DNA of 64,000 bases from Zizania palustris (Eukaryota > Streptophyta > Magnoliopsida > Poales > Poaceae): contig JAAALK010000285.1 of assembly GCA_019279435.1 (NCBI GenBank), positions 70,664,249 to 70,728,248 on the forward strand, written 5' to 3'. Below the pieces are notes generated by a model that worked only from the letters and a program-made list of their open reading frames with translations, had not been told where the DNA came from and ran no database searches. Positions 1 to 11,851 of the stretch are shown here, piece by piece (within the stretch, counting starts at the first letter, position 1; every line of letters begins with the position of its first letter). The position numbers were made by a program, and so were the translations under genes.

Positions 1-1971
1 CAGGCTCCTTGGGTTTTCTTTGTGTGGTTTTCTTGGGAGGATTTTTCTTGGCAGAAGGAGTGGTTTTCTTTGGTGGATGGGTAGGCTTTTTGGCTGATGG
101 GGTGTCTAACAGAGCTCTCACTTTTTCTAGGGTGGTGGGAGAGGTAAAAACAGTTTTGTTTTCACTAACTGAAGGTATCCTCTCAAAACCCAAACCTAGA
201 GCTACCCCTACTCTGTCAGCACACATCTTGGTCTTGGCCAAGAGCAAATCCATCCTACCCTTTCCCTCAGTGCATTTATTAACCACGGAAAGAAGGTATT
301 CATTTTCGGACATGAGGTTTTCAGCTCGCTCTCTAACAGTGCCTAGATGGTCCTTAAGGGTGATGCAAGTGTCACAAACAGGTTGCACATCCTTAGAACT
401 ACCGGCCCTCTCCAATCTAGCCTCCAAATCATGAACATGCTTATCACGTAAATTAATGCTATCGCGCAATAATGAACAGTTCATGCAATCAATTACATCA
501 TGAGGTCTAGAATCCACCTCCAAAAGCTGCTTCTATGCAGTCTCAAGCTCAGAAAGAGTTTGAGCATGAACAGAACACAACTGAGCAAGCTCACTCATGA
601 CAACAGAACAGGACTCACATTCAGTATCATTAAACTTAGACTTAAGCATGGCATATTCAGTAGAAACATTTTCTAGCCTAAGTCTAAGGTCTTTTCTTTC
701 TCTAGCGGCTTGCACAAGTAATCTATCCTGACCAAGCACTACTTCATTCAGCTCATCTAATTTAATTAGTAGCTGGTCAGATGATAGGTTTACCTCAGAT
801 GAGTCAAGCTCATCGCCGCTGTGATCGCTGTCGGCCATGAAGCAAAGGCCGGTGAAGTCTCGTCCCTTCTTGTCCTTCTTGTCCTCCTTCCTTGGGGACT
901 CCTCCTCCTCAGAGCTCGACTCCTCAGTTGAGGATGTGTCGATGTCGCTGAGAGCAGCAACAAATGCTCTGGAAGCGGCCTTGGCAACTTTCTTAGCCAT
1001 CTTGCCGCGCTTGCCCTTCACAAAGGGTTTCCTCTCCTTCTTGTGGTATTTGGGGCGCTCACTCTCATCTCTCTTTTTGAGCTTGGGGCAATTAGCCTTA
1101 ATATGAGAAGTGTCACCACATTCAAAACAACCACTAAAACCACTTCTCCTCTGATCCCGTCTCTCATGATGAAAGCGAGTGAACCTCCGGGCAATGAGAG
1201 CGAGCTCATCATCAGCTAGAGTGTCCACCTACTCCTTTGTGACGGTGACTAGGGAGGACAAAGCAAAACCATCTGCAAAAACACAAGTACCAGATGTGCT
1301 TGGTTCTGCAGTGGTGCCACGGCTAGTGCTAGAAACCAATGCAATGGTTGTGGCAAAGAGCTTCTGTGCACTGCAAGAGATGCCTTGGCAATCTCTGTGG
1401 ACTTCAGCTTGCTAAAGAGTTCATCACAGGTCAAGGTGTCATAGCCTGTGGACTCCTCAATGCTGGATATCTTCACTTCCCATATACTACGGTCAAGAGC
1501 ATAGAGAAGCTTGATAGCCCTCTCATGATCACTGTAAGCAAGCGTCCCGTTGGATCGCAAGTTACTCACTATAGCGTCAAAGCGAGAAAACATGGCATCT
1601 ATAGATTCACCAGGTGCCTGCACAAACAGCTGGTACTGTTGGTTGTATGTGCTTTGGCGCCTGGCCTTAATCTGAGTAGAGCCCTCATGAAAGACAGTGA
1701 GCGTTGTCCAAATCTCCCTAGCAGTCCTAAGGTGCTGCACCCTATCGAACTCACTTCTACTCAAACCGATGAACAGTATATTTCTTGCCTTGGAATTGGC
1801 ATTATACTGATCCTTCTCAGTCTGAGAGGTGCGAGTCTCAGGGATGGAGTATTGTGAGTCCACAATCTCCCAAATTGCATTTCCTTGGCTTAACAAGTAA
1901 GCCTCCATGCGCACCTTCCAGTATGCAAAGTCAGTCCCATCGAACAGAGGAATTTTACTGCCTCTATCCAT
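1..1971 (-). pseudogene. Copia gag of element A, broken
   Basis: This encodes the capsid/nucleocapsid part of the polyprotein that packages retrotransposon RNA in virus-like particles. It starts at 1971 with MDRGSKIPLFDGTDFAYWKV, typical of the UBN2-type gag of plant Copia elements. A CCHC zinc knuckle (CFECGDTSHIKANC) lies near 1105-1145 and a long coiled-coil-like, Glu/Lys-rich region follows. The frame is broken by a frameshift near 1320, an in-frame TAG near 1232 where element H has a sense codon, and another stop near 535. Downstream sequence to position 1 matches the H gag C-terminal region (KCTEGKGRMDLLLAKTKMCA). It is not expected to make a full protein. The call is very secure because H carries the same protein in a mostly open frame. 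Confidence 0.9.
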
Positions 1972-2021
1972 GTCGCCAAAAGATCACAAAACCGGTTAAG
2001 GTCAACTAGTGATCTTAACCC

Positions 2022-2033
2022 GCTCTGATACCA
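2022..2033 (-). promoter_or_regulatory. Primer-binding site of element A
   Basis: TGGTATCAGAGC on the minus strand, complementary to the 3' end of plant initiator methionine tRNA, lies 2 nt inside the 5' LTR. It primes minus-strand reverse transcription and fixes the orientation of the element. Confidence 0.9.
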
Positions 2034-2035
2034 AT

Positions 2036-4051
2036 TATTGGACCGGAAATGGCGACCAGAGGGGGGTGAATGGGAGCTTTTAAAATTTCGGGCTAAAAAC
2101 TAGCCTTCGGTTTCAGTTCTGTCTTCTGCGGAACAGGCTTCGAACACTACCTTCGAAGGTCTGGTTCGGAGGTACTTCGACACCTTCGAACACAGGCTTC
2201 GGAGGAGCAAAAGTTCGAAGCCAAGAAGACTTCGCTCCACTTACAACCCTCGAAAACCTACTCTGCTAAGTCAGTGCAGGCTCCGCACACAGGGTGCTTT
2301 GAGCAAGCTTCGCACTTCACCCTTCGCAAGAGTGGACAGCCCTCTGAGGACTTCGACCAAGTACTAGGCGGCAGCAACTGGTGCTGGGCTTCGTACACGA
2401 AGGTCTACACGCACACAACCGGACTTAACTAAGGGCTTCGACACAAGAAGCAAAACGGACCTCGGTCAGGGCTATGCTAGTAAGCAGCGAGGTCTCGCCT
2501 CGTGTTACACAGAGCGAACGCACACTGACAAAACACACTTCGCACAAAAACAACCTTCGCCTCAACAGGCTTCGGTGCACAACAAAAAGCGAGGTATGCA
2601 ACGCGAGCTCAAGCAAAAGCACAAAGAAGCAGGGCTTCGCCGCTTGAACAAGGAACACAGAAAATGAACTCTCTGGATGTATTACAATCGAGGTGTGGCT
2701 ACAGGAGCTCAACAGTAAATGCTCAAAGTGTTGAATGTTACCTACCGAGCCCCCATATTTATAGCCCACAGTTCACCCAAAGGAAGTGACTACTTTACCC
2801 CTAGGGTTACAAAAGATTTTGTCTCTACAGAACTAAGGGGTACAAAAGGTAGTCCACCTTTATTCTGGAGGCTTCTCTGTCAGCTTTGCAGAGGGGACAG
2901 TGTCAGCCTTTTTACAGAGCAGACAGTGTCAGCCTTTGCAGTCTTTGACTTTCTGCAGCCTCCCTTCGCACGCGAGGGTGCGGTAGCTTCGGCGAGAAGC
3001 CTTGAGCCTGGTGGCCTTCGCTTCGCCGAAGTCAGTCTCCGATACAGTGACGGTTTTGAGCCGAAGCCGTCAAAGCCCTTGTGCCTTCGCACCAACACCT
3101 CCGGAGTGGACCACCACGGCTTCGCAGCTACTCCCAGCTCGAACTCCGTCAGTCCGTGTACCGAAGCCGTGCAGGCCGAAGCACCTCAAGTCACCCTTGC
3201 TCCGGAGCTAGCCTCGCTCCGAAGCCTTCCTCACTCCGAAGTCCCACCTTCGGAGTACCACCCTTCGAAGTCCCTCCTTCGTCCAAGGCCTCCGCACGAA
3301 GCATTCCATGAGCACTTCGTCGCAGTGTCTCTCCCCGAGCACACTCCTCGACGAGCCTCACCCGGACCATGCCTTTGATGCGCCTCGACTTCTGAGACCT
3401 TAGTCGGGTTCCTTCGAATGTCTCCCTTCGGAGCACACTTCGAATTCCTTGCCTCCGCAGAGGACTTGAAACACCAACTCCGAAGTCACTCCATTCGGAG
3501 TACCTTCGATGTGCCTCACCTCCGAGGACTTTGTCTCGGAGCACCTTTAGCCGGAGCCACACTCCGCACTCTCTGCCTTCACCTGGCACGCCTCGACCCG
3601 AGGACCGACCCGGACCACCTTCGCAGCCACCGTGATGGAGCTCCCCGCTCCCCTGGCATCAAGCCTCCCGCTTGACCCAGGTTCACCTGGCTCGAACCTT
3701 GTCCATCGCCTCCGAAGTCCCTGCGCACCACAGACAAACAGACAAGTGTTTCCAGTACTCCGGAGACCTCTCCGGGTTAGCAACCTCCGGCACACACTCC
3801 GGTGTACCGCCCAACGTACCGAACCCTTCGGTACGAACCCAGTCAACGTGTACTGTCGGACCCCTCTGACAGGCACACTCCGCTGCAACAGCTGCAGCAA
3901 GCAAACACCGAACACCCTTCGGTGAAATCACCTCCGAACACCCTTCGGAGGTACAACCTCCGAAGCCCCTCCGGAGGTACCCTTCGAACAGAGGGTAAAA
4001 AGCCTGTCAATCACTCATCACAAAACACCGAAACCAACCCTTGGTTTCTCA
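2036..4051 (-). repeat. 5' LTR of element A (about 2.0 kb)
   Basis: This is a long terminal repeat of the family also seen at 7166-9131 and 28797-30827. On the minus strand it begins TGAGAAACCAAGGG and ends next to the primer site. The terminal CCAACA is mutated here to CCAATA. The sequence is dense in CTTCG/CGAAG/TTCGAA words. Open frames inside it on either strand are by-products of this composition and are not annotated. Confidence 0.88.
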
Positions 4052-4279
4052 CAAATTGTACCCTAAGTCCTCAACCAAAGAAACATTTGTGAGAGTGAAA
4101 TTTTCATTAATTTTGATCATACATTTGCCCTTCACTCTACTTTTGCGATTGTTTCCAAACGTGACGCTTTATCGATGCCTGGCTGAGGTGAAGCTGGAGA
4201 ACCATGAAGACTTTCTAGTCATGTGATGTGAACACCCGGAATCAATGATCCACTTGTCCTCCAGCCTCCCATGACTCCC
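4052..4279 (-). pseudogene. Protease-region fragment of element B
   Basis: Translating the minus strand gives a WIIDSGCS.HMT motif near 4230-4255, which contains the DSG catalytic triad of Copia aspartic proteases. The downstream LVEDLGYNL block is typical of the segment before GAG-pre-integrase. An in-frame stop is present near 4170. The fragment ends abruptly at 4052, where the LTR of element A begins. The same protein region is better preserved in element H (33366-33902) and element G (38140-39840). Confidence 0.75.
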
Positions 4280-6633
4280 CTAAGTAGAGACGGGATATCT
4301 TGAGTACTCAGCACTGGGTTTAGAAATAAGATGCCTAGGTATCCAGCACTGAACTACCCGAGAAGTAGGTAAAGCAAGAGACTGTGTGGGATGAGAGTCA
4401 TACTGAACATGAGGTCTTCTTGCAAATTGCTGAGGTCTCCTAAAATAATTTGGATCAAAACGCCTACGTGGTCTATCATCATACGAAGTATGATATACAC
4501 CAGGATGGGCATAGACACTCATATAACTGTATGGACCCTCATAATCAGTATAAGTATGATAACCATAGTCATGCATATCAAATGAAGGATAATCATGAAA
4601 ATGTAAAGCATGAGCACGACATTCATCTTTCATGCATCTATAGCAAAAACCAATCAAACGACCTACACGATGACAATAAGCACAATGAAAGACTTTCTTG
4701 GGTGTAGGTTTATAGGTTTCTGGTGCAAACATCACAGTTTTCCTAGGTTTTTGCTTGGAGTATGTTTTGAGTGGTGGAATGATTATCTTTTTAGGTTGGG
4801 TAGGATTTTTGGCTTTTTGTGGTGTGTCTAACTGGGCTATCTCTTTCTCAACGGTAATAGGTAGAGTGAACATAGTTTTGCTTGGGGTATTAGATGAAGT
4901 CCTCTCATAACCTAACCCAAGAGCTAACCCTACCCTGTCAGCGCACATTTTTGTTTTATCCAAAAGCAAATCCATTTTCCCTTCCCCTTCGGTGCATTTG
5001 TCTACCATGGAAAGCAGATAATCATTCTCACACTTCAGTTTTTTTACTTGCTCTCTAGCAAAGTTGACTTGGTCCTTAAGAGTGATGCAGGTGGGACACA
5101 CCAGCTGCACATCCTTAGAACACTCAGCACTCTCCAATCTAGCCTTAAGCTCATCAATATGCTTATCTCTCAGATTAATGATTTCAATCAGTAAAGGGAA
5201 ATTTAAGTATTCTGAACATTTTCAAGTTTTTCAATGTTTTGAGCATGAATCAGACACAAATGAGCAAGTTCATCCATTACGAGAAGACATGACTCATATT
5301 CAGCCATTTCAGATTTTGACTTCAACAAAGCAAGTTCAGTAGAAAGAGATTCAATTTTAAGCTTTTATTCTTTTCGTTCTTTAGCAGCAAGTTTAAGCAG
5401 TCTATCTTGTGAAATAATTGCATCATGTAATTCATCATTTTGACCAAGTAATTGATCAAGAGATAGACTAACCTCAGATGAGTCAAGCTCATCGCTGCTT
5501 TGCTTGCCATGGCCATGAAGCAGAGGCCCTTGAAGTCCTTCATCTTTTCCTTATTTTCTTCATTCTTGCCTGGTTCATCTTCATCAGAACTTGGTTCTTC
5601 ACTCGAGGTGTTGTCGATGTCACTAAGTATTGCCACGAAAGCTCTAGTCATCCTTTTCAGCCACTTTTCCTCTTTTGCCTTTGTAAAACGGTTTTTTATC
5701 TCTTTTCTGATATTTGTGTTCATGTCCATTTTTGGATTTTAGTTTTTGGCAATTGGCTTTAATGTGATTAAGATCACCGCACTCAAAACACACTCGAGAG
5801 CCTCCTCTACTCTAATCTCTTCTATCATTGTAGAACCTAGTGAACTTTTTGACTATAAGAGTAAGCTCTTCATCGTCCAATGTGTCCACTTGTTCCTTTG
5901 TGATAGAGACCAAAGAAGACAAGGCAAAACCCCCAGATAAAGCACAAACACCAGACACACTACCTCCATATGAGGTGCCACTACCGGAACTAGAAACTAG
6001 CGCCATGAATTGTGGCAAAGAGTTCCCAATCCTAGAACGAGATGCCTTTGCGATCTCGATGGACTTAAGCTTATTGAAGAGTTCATCGCATGTCAAAGTA
6101 TCAAAACTCACAGACTCTTCAATGCTTGAGATCTTTACTTCCCATATGCTATGATCCAGAGCATAGAGAAGTTAGATCGCCCTGTCATGATCAAAGTAAG
6201 CTAGCGTCCCAGTGGAGCGCAAGTTGCTAAAAATTCCATCAAAGCGTGCAAACAAGGCATCTACAGATTCGCCGGGGCCTTGCACGAACATTTGGTATTC
6301 TTGATTATACGTGCCCTGCCTCCTAGCCTTAATCTGAGATGTGCTCTCATGAAAAGTACTCAAGGTCATCCAGATTTTTCGTGTAGTTCTAAGGTGTTGG
6401 AACCGGTCAAACTCGTTGGGACTCAGACTGATAAAGAAAATGTTTCTAGCCTTGCTATTACATTCATACTGTAACTTCTCAGTATCTGAGGTACAAGTTT
6501 CATGAATCACATATTGGGATGCAACAATGTCCCAAATTGCACTTCCTTGGCTAAGCAAATAAGCCTCCATGCGCACCTTCCAATAAGCATAATCTCGACC
6601 ATCAAACATCAGAATCTTAGTGTTCTTATCCAT
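4280..6633 (-). pseudogene. Copia gag of element B, broken
   Basis: Structural (gag) polyprotein remnant of element B. The start at 6633 reads MDKNTKILMFDGRDYAYWKV, a UBN2-type gag N-terminus. It continues through an in-frame stop at about 6170, further conserved blocks to 5812, another stop, a zinc knuckle (CFECGDLNHIKANC) near 5760-5800, and broken acidic and coiled-coil segments to about 5320. A final open stretch of 285 codons (4280-5137) carries a second knuckle-like CAYCHRVGRLIGFCYRC, in which the expected His is replaced by Arg. At least four breaks make it a pseudogene. Confidence 0.85.
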
Positions 6634-6682
6634 GTCGCCACAAGGATCACAAACCGGTTAAGGTCAACTGGTGATCTAACCG

Positions 6683-6694
6683 GCTCTGATACCA
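6683..6694 (-). promoter_or_regulatory. Primer-binding site of element B
   Basis: TGGTATCAGAGC on the minus strand, 2 nt from the LTR edge at 6697. It is the same initiator-tRNA primer type as elements A, D, E and G. Confidence 0.88.
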
Positions 6695-6696
6695 AT

Positions 6697-9600
6697 TGTG
6701 GGATCGAAATGGTGACTAGAGGGGGGGTGAATAGGCACCTTAACAAATTCTCACGAATATGATGGCCTGTTCAGATCACCCAACGCACCTCTATTATTTA
6801 GGTTTCAAAATTTGTATCAACCAAACCAAAATTCAAAATTTAAAGATAGTACTGTGAAGTCAAATAAACTTAGAACTGAAGTGATCACTTAGTTTCAGAT
6901 GACGTACCAATTCTAAAAAATTTGCGTAGAAATCAAGTAAACATTTAAACTGAGGTATGTAACCAAGACAAAATTCTGATTTGAAACAGTGTTTTCAGGT
7001 GTAATTAGTACTTCCAACACAAAAATATATTCACAAGACCAAACTGAACTAGATCAATTTTACTTGCATCTATAAATAGATTTCAGATATTCAGAACACT
7101 TCAAAATGGCAAACTGATACACTTCTGAATTGAGCAAACTCAGATTGCTACTATAGCTATACTTCTGAGAAACCAAGGGTTGGTTTCGGAGTCTGTGATG
7201 GGTGATTGACAGTATTTACCCTCTGATCCGAAGGGGTTCGGAGGTTGGATCTCTGAAGGTGTTCGGAGGTGGTTTCACCGAAGGGTTCGGTGGGTTTGGT
7301 TGCTGTAGCTGTTGCAGCGGAGTGTGCCTGTCGGAGGGGTCCAACAGTACACGATGACTGGGTTTGTACCGAAGGTCTCGGTACTTTGGGCGGTACAGCG
7401 GAGTGTGTGCCGAAGGTTGCTAACCCGGAGAGGTCTCCGAAGTACTGGATACACTTGTTTGTTTGTCTGTGGTGCGCAGGGGACTGCGGAGGCGACGGAC
7501 GGTTCGTAGCAGGTGAACCTGGGTCAAGCAGGAGGCTTGATGCTAGTGGAGCGGGGAGTTCCGTCACGAAGGCTGCGAAGGGGTCTAGGTCGGACCTCGG
7601 GTCGAGGTGCACCAGGAGAAGGCAGTAAGTGCGGAGCGTGGCTCCGGGTGAAGGTACTCCGAGACAAAGTCCTCGGAGGTGAGGCACTTCGAAGGGTACT
7701 CCGGATGGGGTGACTTCGGAGTATGGTGGATCAAGTCCTCAGCAGAGGCAAAGTTGTCGAGGTGTGCTCTGGAGTGAGACACTCGAAGGTACCCGACGAA
7801 GGTCTCAGAAGTCGAGGTGCATCGAAGGCATGGTTCGGGTGAGGCTTGTCGAGGAGTGTGCTCGGGGAGAGACACTGCGACGAAGTGCTCATGGAATGCT
7901 TCATGCGGAGGCCTTGGACGAAGGAGGGACTTCGAAGGGTGGTACTCCGTAGGTGGGGCTTCGGAGTGTGATTGTCTTGTGGTACTTCGGCCATGCATGA
8001 CTTCGGTACACGGACTGATGGAGTTCGAGCTGGGAGAAGCTGCGAAGACATGGTGGTCCACTCCGAAGGTGTTGGTGCGAAGGGCCCAAGGGCTTTGATG
8101 GCTTCGGCTCAAAACCATCACTGTATCGGAGGCTGACTTCGGTGAAGCGAAGGCCGTCAGGGCTCAAGGCTTCTCACCGAAGCTACCGCACCCCTCGCGT
8201 GCGAAGGGGGGCTTCAGAAAAGTCAAAGACTGTAAAGGCTGACAATGTATGCTCTACAAAAAGTTGACGCTGTCCCCTCTGCAAAGCTGACAGAGAAGCC
8301 TCCAGAATAAAGTTGACTACCTTTTGTACCCCTCTGTTCTGTAGAGACAAAACCAATGTAAACCCTAGGGGTAAAGTAGTCAATTCACTTGGGTGAATAG
8401 TGGCTATAAATATGGGGGCTGGGTAGGTAACATTTAACACTTTGAGCATTCACTGTTGAGCTCCTGTACTAGCCACCACACTTTGTATTCATTCTGTGAG
8501 TTCATTTATTGTGTTCCTTGTTCAAGCAGCGAAGCCCTGCTTCTGTGTTGTGTTTCTGCTTGAGCTTGTTTGCATACCTCGCTTGTAGTAGTGCACCGAA
8601 GCCTGTCTGGGCGAAGTGTGTCTTGTGCGAAGTGTGTTTTTCAGTGTGCGTTTGCTCTGTGTAACAGGAGGCTAGACCTCGCTGCTTACTAGCGAAGCCC
8701 TGATCGAAGCCCGTGTTTCTTAACGTGTCTAAGCCCCTAGCGAAGTCTGTTAGTGTGCGTTTAGACCTTCGGTGTACAAAGCCCAGCACCAGTTGCTGTC
8801 GCTAAGTACTTGGTTGAAGTCCTCAGAGGGTAGTCCACTCTTGCGAAGGGTGAAGTGCGAAGCCTGCTCGATGCACCCTGTGTGCGGAGCCTGCACTGAC
8901 TTAGCAGAGTTGGTTTTTTGGGTTTGAGTGGAGCGAAGTCTTCTTGGCTTCGAACTTTTGCTCCTTGCGAAGCCTATGTTCGGAGCTGATAAATACCTCC
9001 GAACCAGAACTTCGAAGGTTGTGTCCGAAGCCTGTTCCGCAGTATACTGAATTAAAACAGAAGGCTAATTTTAGCCTGAAATTTTAAAAGCTCCCATTCA
9101 CCCCCCTCTGGTCGCCGTTCCCGGTCCAACAACTTCTAATACTCCATTACTGAAATTGGACTAAGACACTTCAGAAGCAAGTTCAAACTCCCCTCAATTT
9201 AGAACCAAAAATGCAGCAACCACTGAATTCTATTTTAGAGACTGTATTCAGAGAATCAGCAAACAAATTACTGAAAACAATTTGCAAATCACACATGTAC
9301 CACTTTGAATAATTAGGCTTGTTGCAGAAACCAGTATTTTGGTATAGATTCTCAGTTGATTTTCAATTCAATATCCTCAATACAGAAAAGCCAACTCAAA
9401 TACTGAACCTGAAAACACTCAAACTTGATCGAGTACAGAACTCTGCTTGTTCAGACTATGCACTATCAAAATGCTAGGAAATTCAAAAGTTCATGAAGCA
9501 ATTCTGAAATTTTGGATCAATAAAACTACACATGGCCATTCAGATGTCTCATACATATGTTTGAAACAACACAACAACCAGAAGACAAATCAGCACTTAT

Positions 9601-11376
9601 CTGAATTTCAGACAAAACTAACTGAATCAGTATTAGATTTTCAAGAAATCAATCAGATTCAATCCTAGATCAAGTACTTCTGAACCAGTAAAATGTGTCA
9701 AGTAAACATCATCTCAACTGAATGAAATGCAATATTTCACTAGAGAAAGCAGATACCCGATGGAAGTATTGTAATAATACCAAAAGAGTGAAGCTACTGA
9801 GTTACTATTTCAATTCATCAATCAAACAAACAGACTTGTTCAGACCTGAAAAACACTCATTCTGTCCTGATCTCAATCAGTAAACCACTAAGACAACAGA
9901 TTAGCTCTAGCAAGTACAGAGACATTCATTCAGTCAAGTACATATGCATCTCATGATGATCTGAACTATGGAAACAGAGATTATACTGAAAATTTTTCTA
10001 CTCACAAACCTTTTTAGCAGAAACAATCTTCAGGAATAAAATGACTGAATGGAATAGGTGTCTACAACTAACACTAATCACAGATTATATCTATTAGACA
10101 GAATTTTCAGCAACTGAGCAACAATGTTTTAATGAGAAATAAAATCAGACAATCTGTGAAACTATAGCTGAACCAACACAGACTCAAAACACTGTAGCAG
10201 TATGATGAACAGAGTGGATTCATGGATTAAAACTTCACAGCACAGAACTCAAATCTTCCAGGATGAACACTCACAAATAGGCAATCAGATTCATCAAGAA
10301 ATTATATAGAAAACAGTACCAAAATCAAAGAATCCATCACTTAAAAGAAAAATACCTTATAAGAAACAGTATTGTCGCAGGTTCCTGTAGCTTATCACCA
10401 AAGATTCCAGATGATCATTCTTCAGAGCTTGTTCATCCTTGAGATTATCCCCAAGTGTTGATCAACAGATGCTTCAAAGATCTTCACAAATCAGAAGCAA
10501 AACACACAGAACAACCAGCGCTAGAGCAAAAACACTACAGATTACGCGCTACAGTTCTGATCGGAAAAACTGTAGCGGATCCGAAACCCCATCAAAACAC
10601 TGTATCGCGTCAATTTTCTTTCAAACATGAGTTTTCTCTCAATTTTCTGATTGGAATTGCTATGCAAAAAGTTGTGTTTGGCTGAGCCAATCCAGGGGAT
10701 AATATCCCAACAACTCACATGTTCTAGAAACTACTTTTTACACATAGCCCCTTAGTAATTTCAGATTTTCACATTCTGAAAATTACCCTATATGTCCTAA
10801 AAGAAAAATTACAATTAGACTCTCCTTTTAATATACTTTCAGAGTAGAACCACTCTAAAAATTATACCAAAAGGATACACTATAAAACTGAAATATTTAA
10901 ACTAACACTAGACTCCTATTTATTGAATCAACAAAAACATTTAAAGTTTCGACGATTTTCAGCAAAAACTGACAAAGCCTCTCGTGATCATCGACGACCG
11001 TCGTTAGTCTGCGAACCCGACCGCCAGCAAGTCTCTCCCGATCTCGATCCCTCGAGTCGCCTTGTCACTTGAACTGGCTTCCCTTTCCCTGACTCGATCG
11101 ACGCTTTGTCTTGATCAACCATCAACTCATGTCCTGTTTGACCTCCATGCTTACATCAGAGTCCACTCTCGACTTTGACTGACACAATCGACCATCTGGC
11201 ATTAGACTTCCCATCTATCCCTGATCCCGTGCCATCGACAGTTAACGAGTAAATCAATCCTGCATACACGAGACATACACAGAAACACACACCATATCCA
11301 AATCACCCAGACACAAACCCATGATTTCACCCTGTCAATCACTCATCATTATCTTGAACTGTAGTGACAAACTTCA
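6697..11376 (-). repeat. 5' LTR of element B, split by solo LTR C
   Basis: The LTR is present as 6697-7165 and 9132-11376, about 2.7 kb after removing C and one duplication copy. Its left edge TGTGGGATCG abuts the primer site. Its inferred right edge is ...ACAAACTTCA at 11376. It is mostly AT-rich without any convincing gene; the stretch 9137-10980 holds no recognisable coding sequence. Near 10960-11000 it shares the words AAAACTGACAAAGCCTC with the LTR of element G. Confidence 0.7.
7161..9136 (+). mobile_element. Solo LTR C with perfect target duplication
   Basis: A complete LTR of the A/H family, 7166-9131 (1966 bp), beginning TGAGAAACC and ending GGTCCAACA, with nothing internal. It is flanked by the direct repeat ACTTC at 7161-7165 and 9132-9136. 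A solo LTR with an intact 5-bp duplication is the known product of recombination between the two LTRs of one full-length insertion. It lies inside the LTR of element B, so it is younger than B. Confidence 0.95.
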
Positions 11377-11557
11377 CTATGTTCCTCAGGTCCCTACCAA
11401 ACATAAAAATTATGAGGCTGACTAGATTGATGCTCGTCCGACCAGAAATCACAGAAACAAATTGGTGGCATCTTGTACCAAGCCACGGCCATCTTGGGCA
11501 CCTCCTGATATGTCTAAATCACAAAAGTGTCCCCTTCAATGCTTGTGTTCGTAGGAG

Positions 11558-11851
11558 ATGCACGAGAAGAAGGCCTATGATGAGAGATACGCCATCTTTG
11601 AGGAAATTTGCCCTCGGCCAGACACGAAACAAGTATGGAAGCCCAAGCCGGTTGAGACGAACAACCCGGCTCCCATTCTGTGCAACGACGATGACATGCT
11701 CAACGATGACTACATGCCCATCTCCGAGGGGCCCGCACCTCAGGTGATGGGCGTCAACGTTGTCATGCTTCCCGCCGAGTTCGCTTAGTTGAACCTTGGC
11801 CCACGAGATGCCATTTTCGAGAAGCCCGAGGATACGGCTCATTACCTGAAG
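11558..11851 (+). pseudogene. Gag/protease-junction fragment of element F
   Basis: The fragment reads HEKKAYDERYAIFEEI..., then an acidic stretch, then after a stop at 11786 it continues FEKPEDTAHYLKP. This arrangement (a charged gag end followed by a 'HxLKPL' block just before the retropepsin domain) is common in plant Gypsy polyproteins. The protease active site itself is absent. At about 11845-11855 the sequence jumps directly into the RT/RNase H connector, so protease and polymerase are deleted. Confidence 0.65.

Larger units (their letters stand above)
1..4051 (-). mobile_element. Copia element A (SIRE/Maximus-like), 5' part
   Basis: This is the 5' portion of a Copia-type LTR retrotransposon read on the minus strand: 5' LTR at 2036-4051, primer-binding site at 2022-2033, then gag down to position 1. 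The rest of pol and the 3' LTR lie left of the window. The LTR edge at 4051 is followed directly by protease-coding sequence of element B, so A is inserted in B. The expected 5-bp target duplication would be CAAAT at 4052-4056, but its partner is outside the window. A belongs to the same LTR family as solo LTR C and element H. The lineage name is inferred from the gag type and the roughly 2-kb LTR. Confidence 0.88.
4052..11376 (-). mobile_element. Copia element B, interrupted by A and by solo LTR C
   Basis: An older Copia element on the minus strand. From right to left it holds a 5' LTR (6697-11376, split by C), a primer-binding site (6683-6694), a decayed gag (4280-6633) and the start of the protease region (4052-4279). 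At 4052 it is cut by element A, and its remainder lies outside the window. The LTR right edge at 11376 is inferred by aligning the conserved GATGAGTGATTGACAG block with the family-A LTR start; it gives a TG...CA pair. Gag is clearly related to A and H, but the LTR is a different, AT-richer sequence, so B is a sister family. Confidence 0.8.

Noticed and set aside
9..434. 141-codon plus-strand open frame at the window start
   Set aside because: Antisense to the gag C-terminal region of element A, whose minus-strand reading matches elements B and H.
10439..10685. Small plus-strand frames in the B LTR
   Set aside because: Short, no domain, in AT-rich LTR sequence; consistent with chance.
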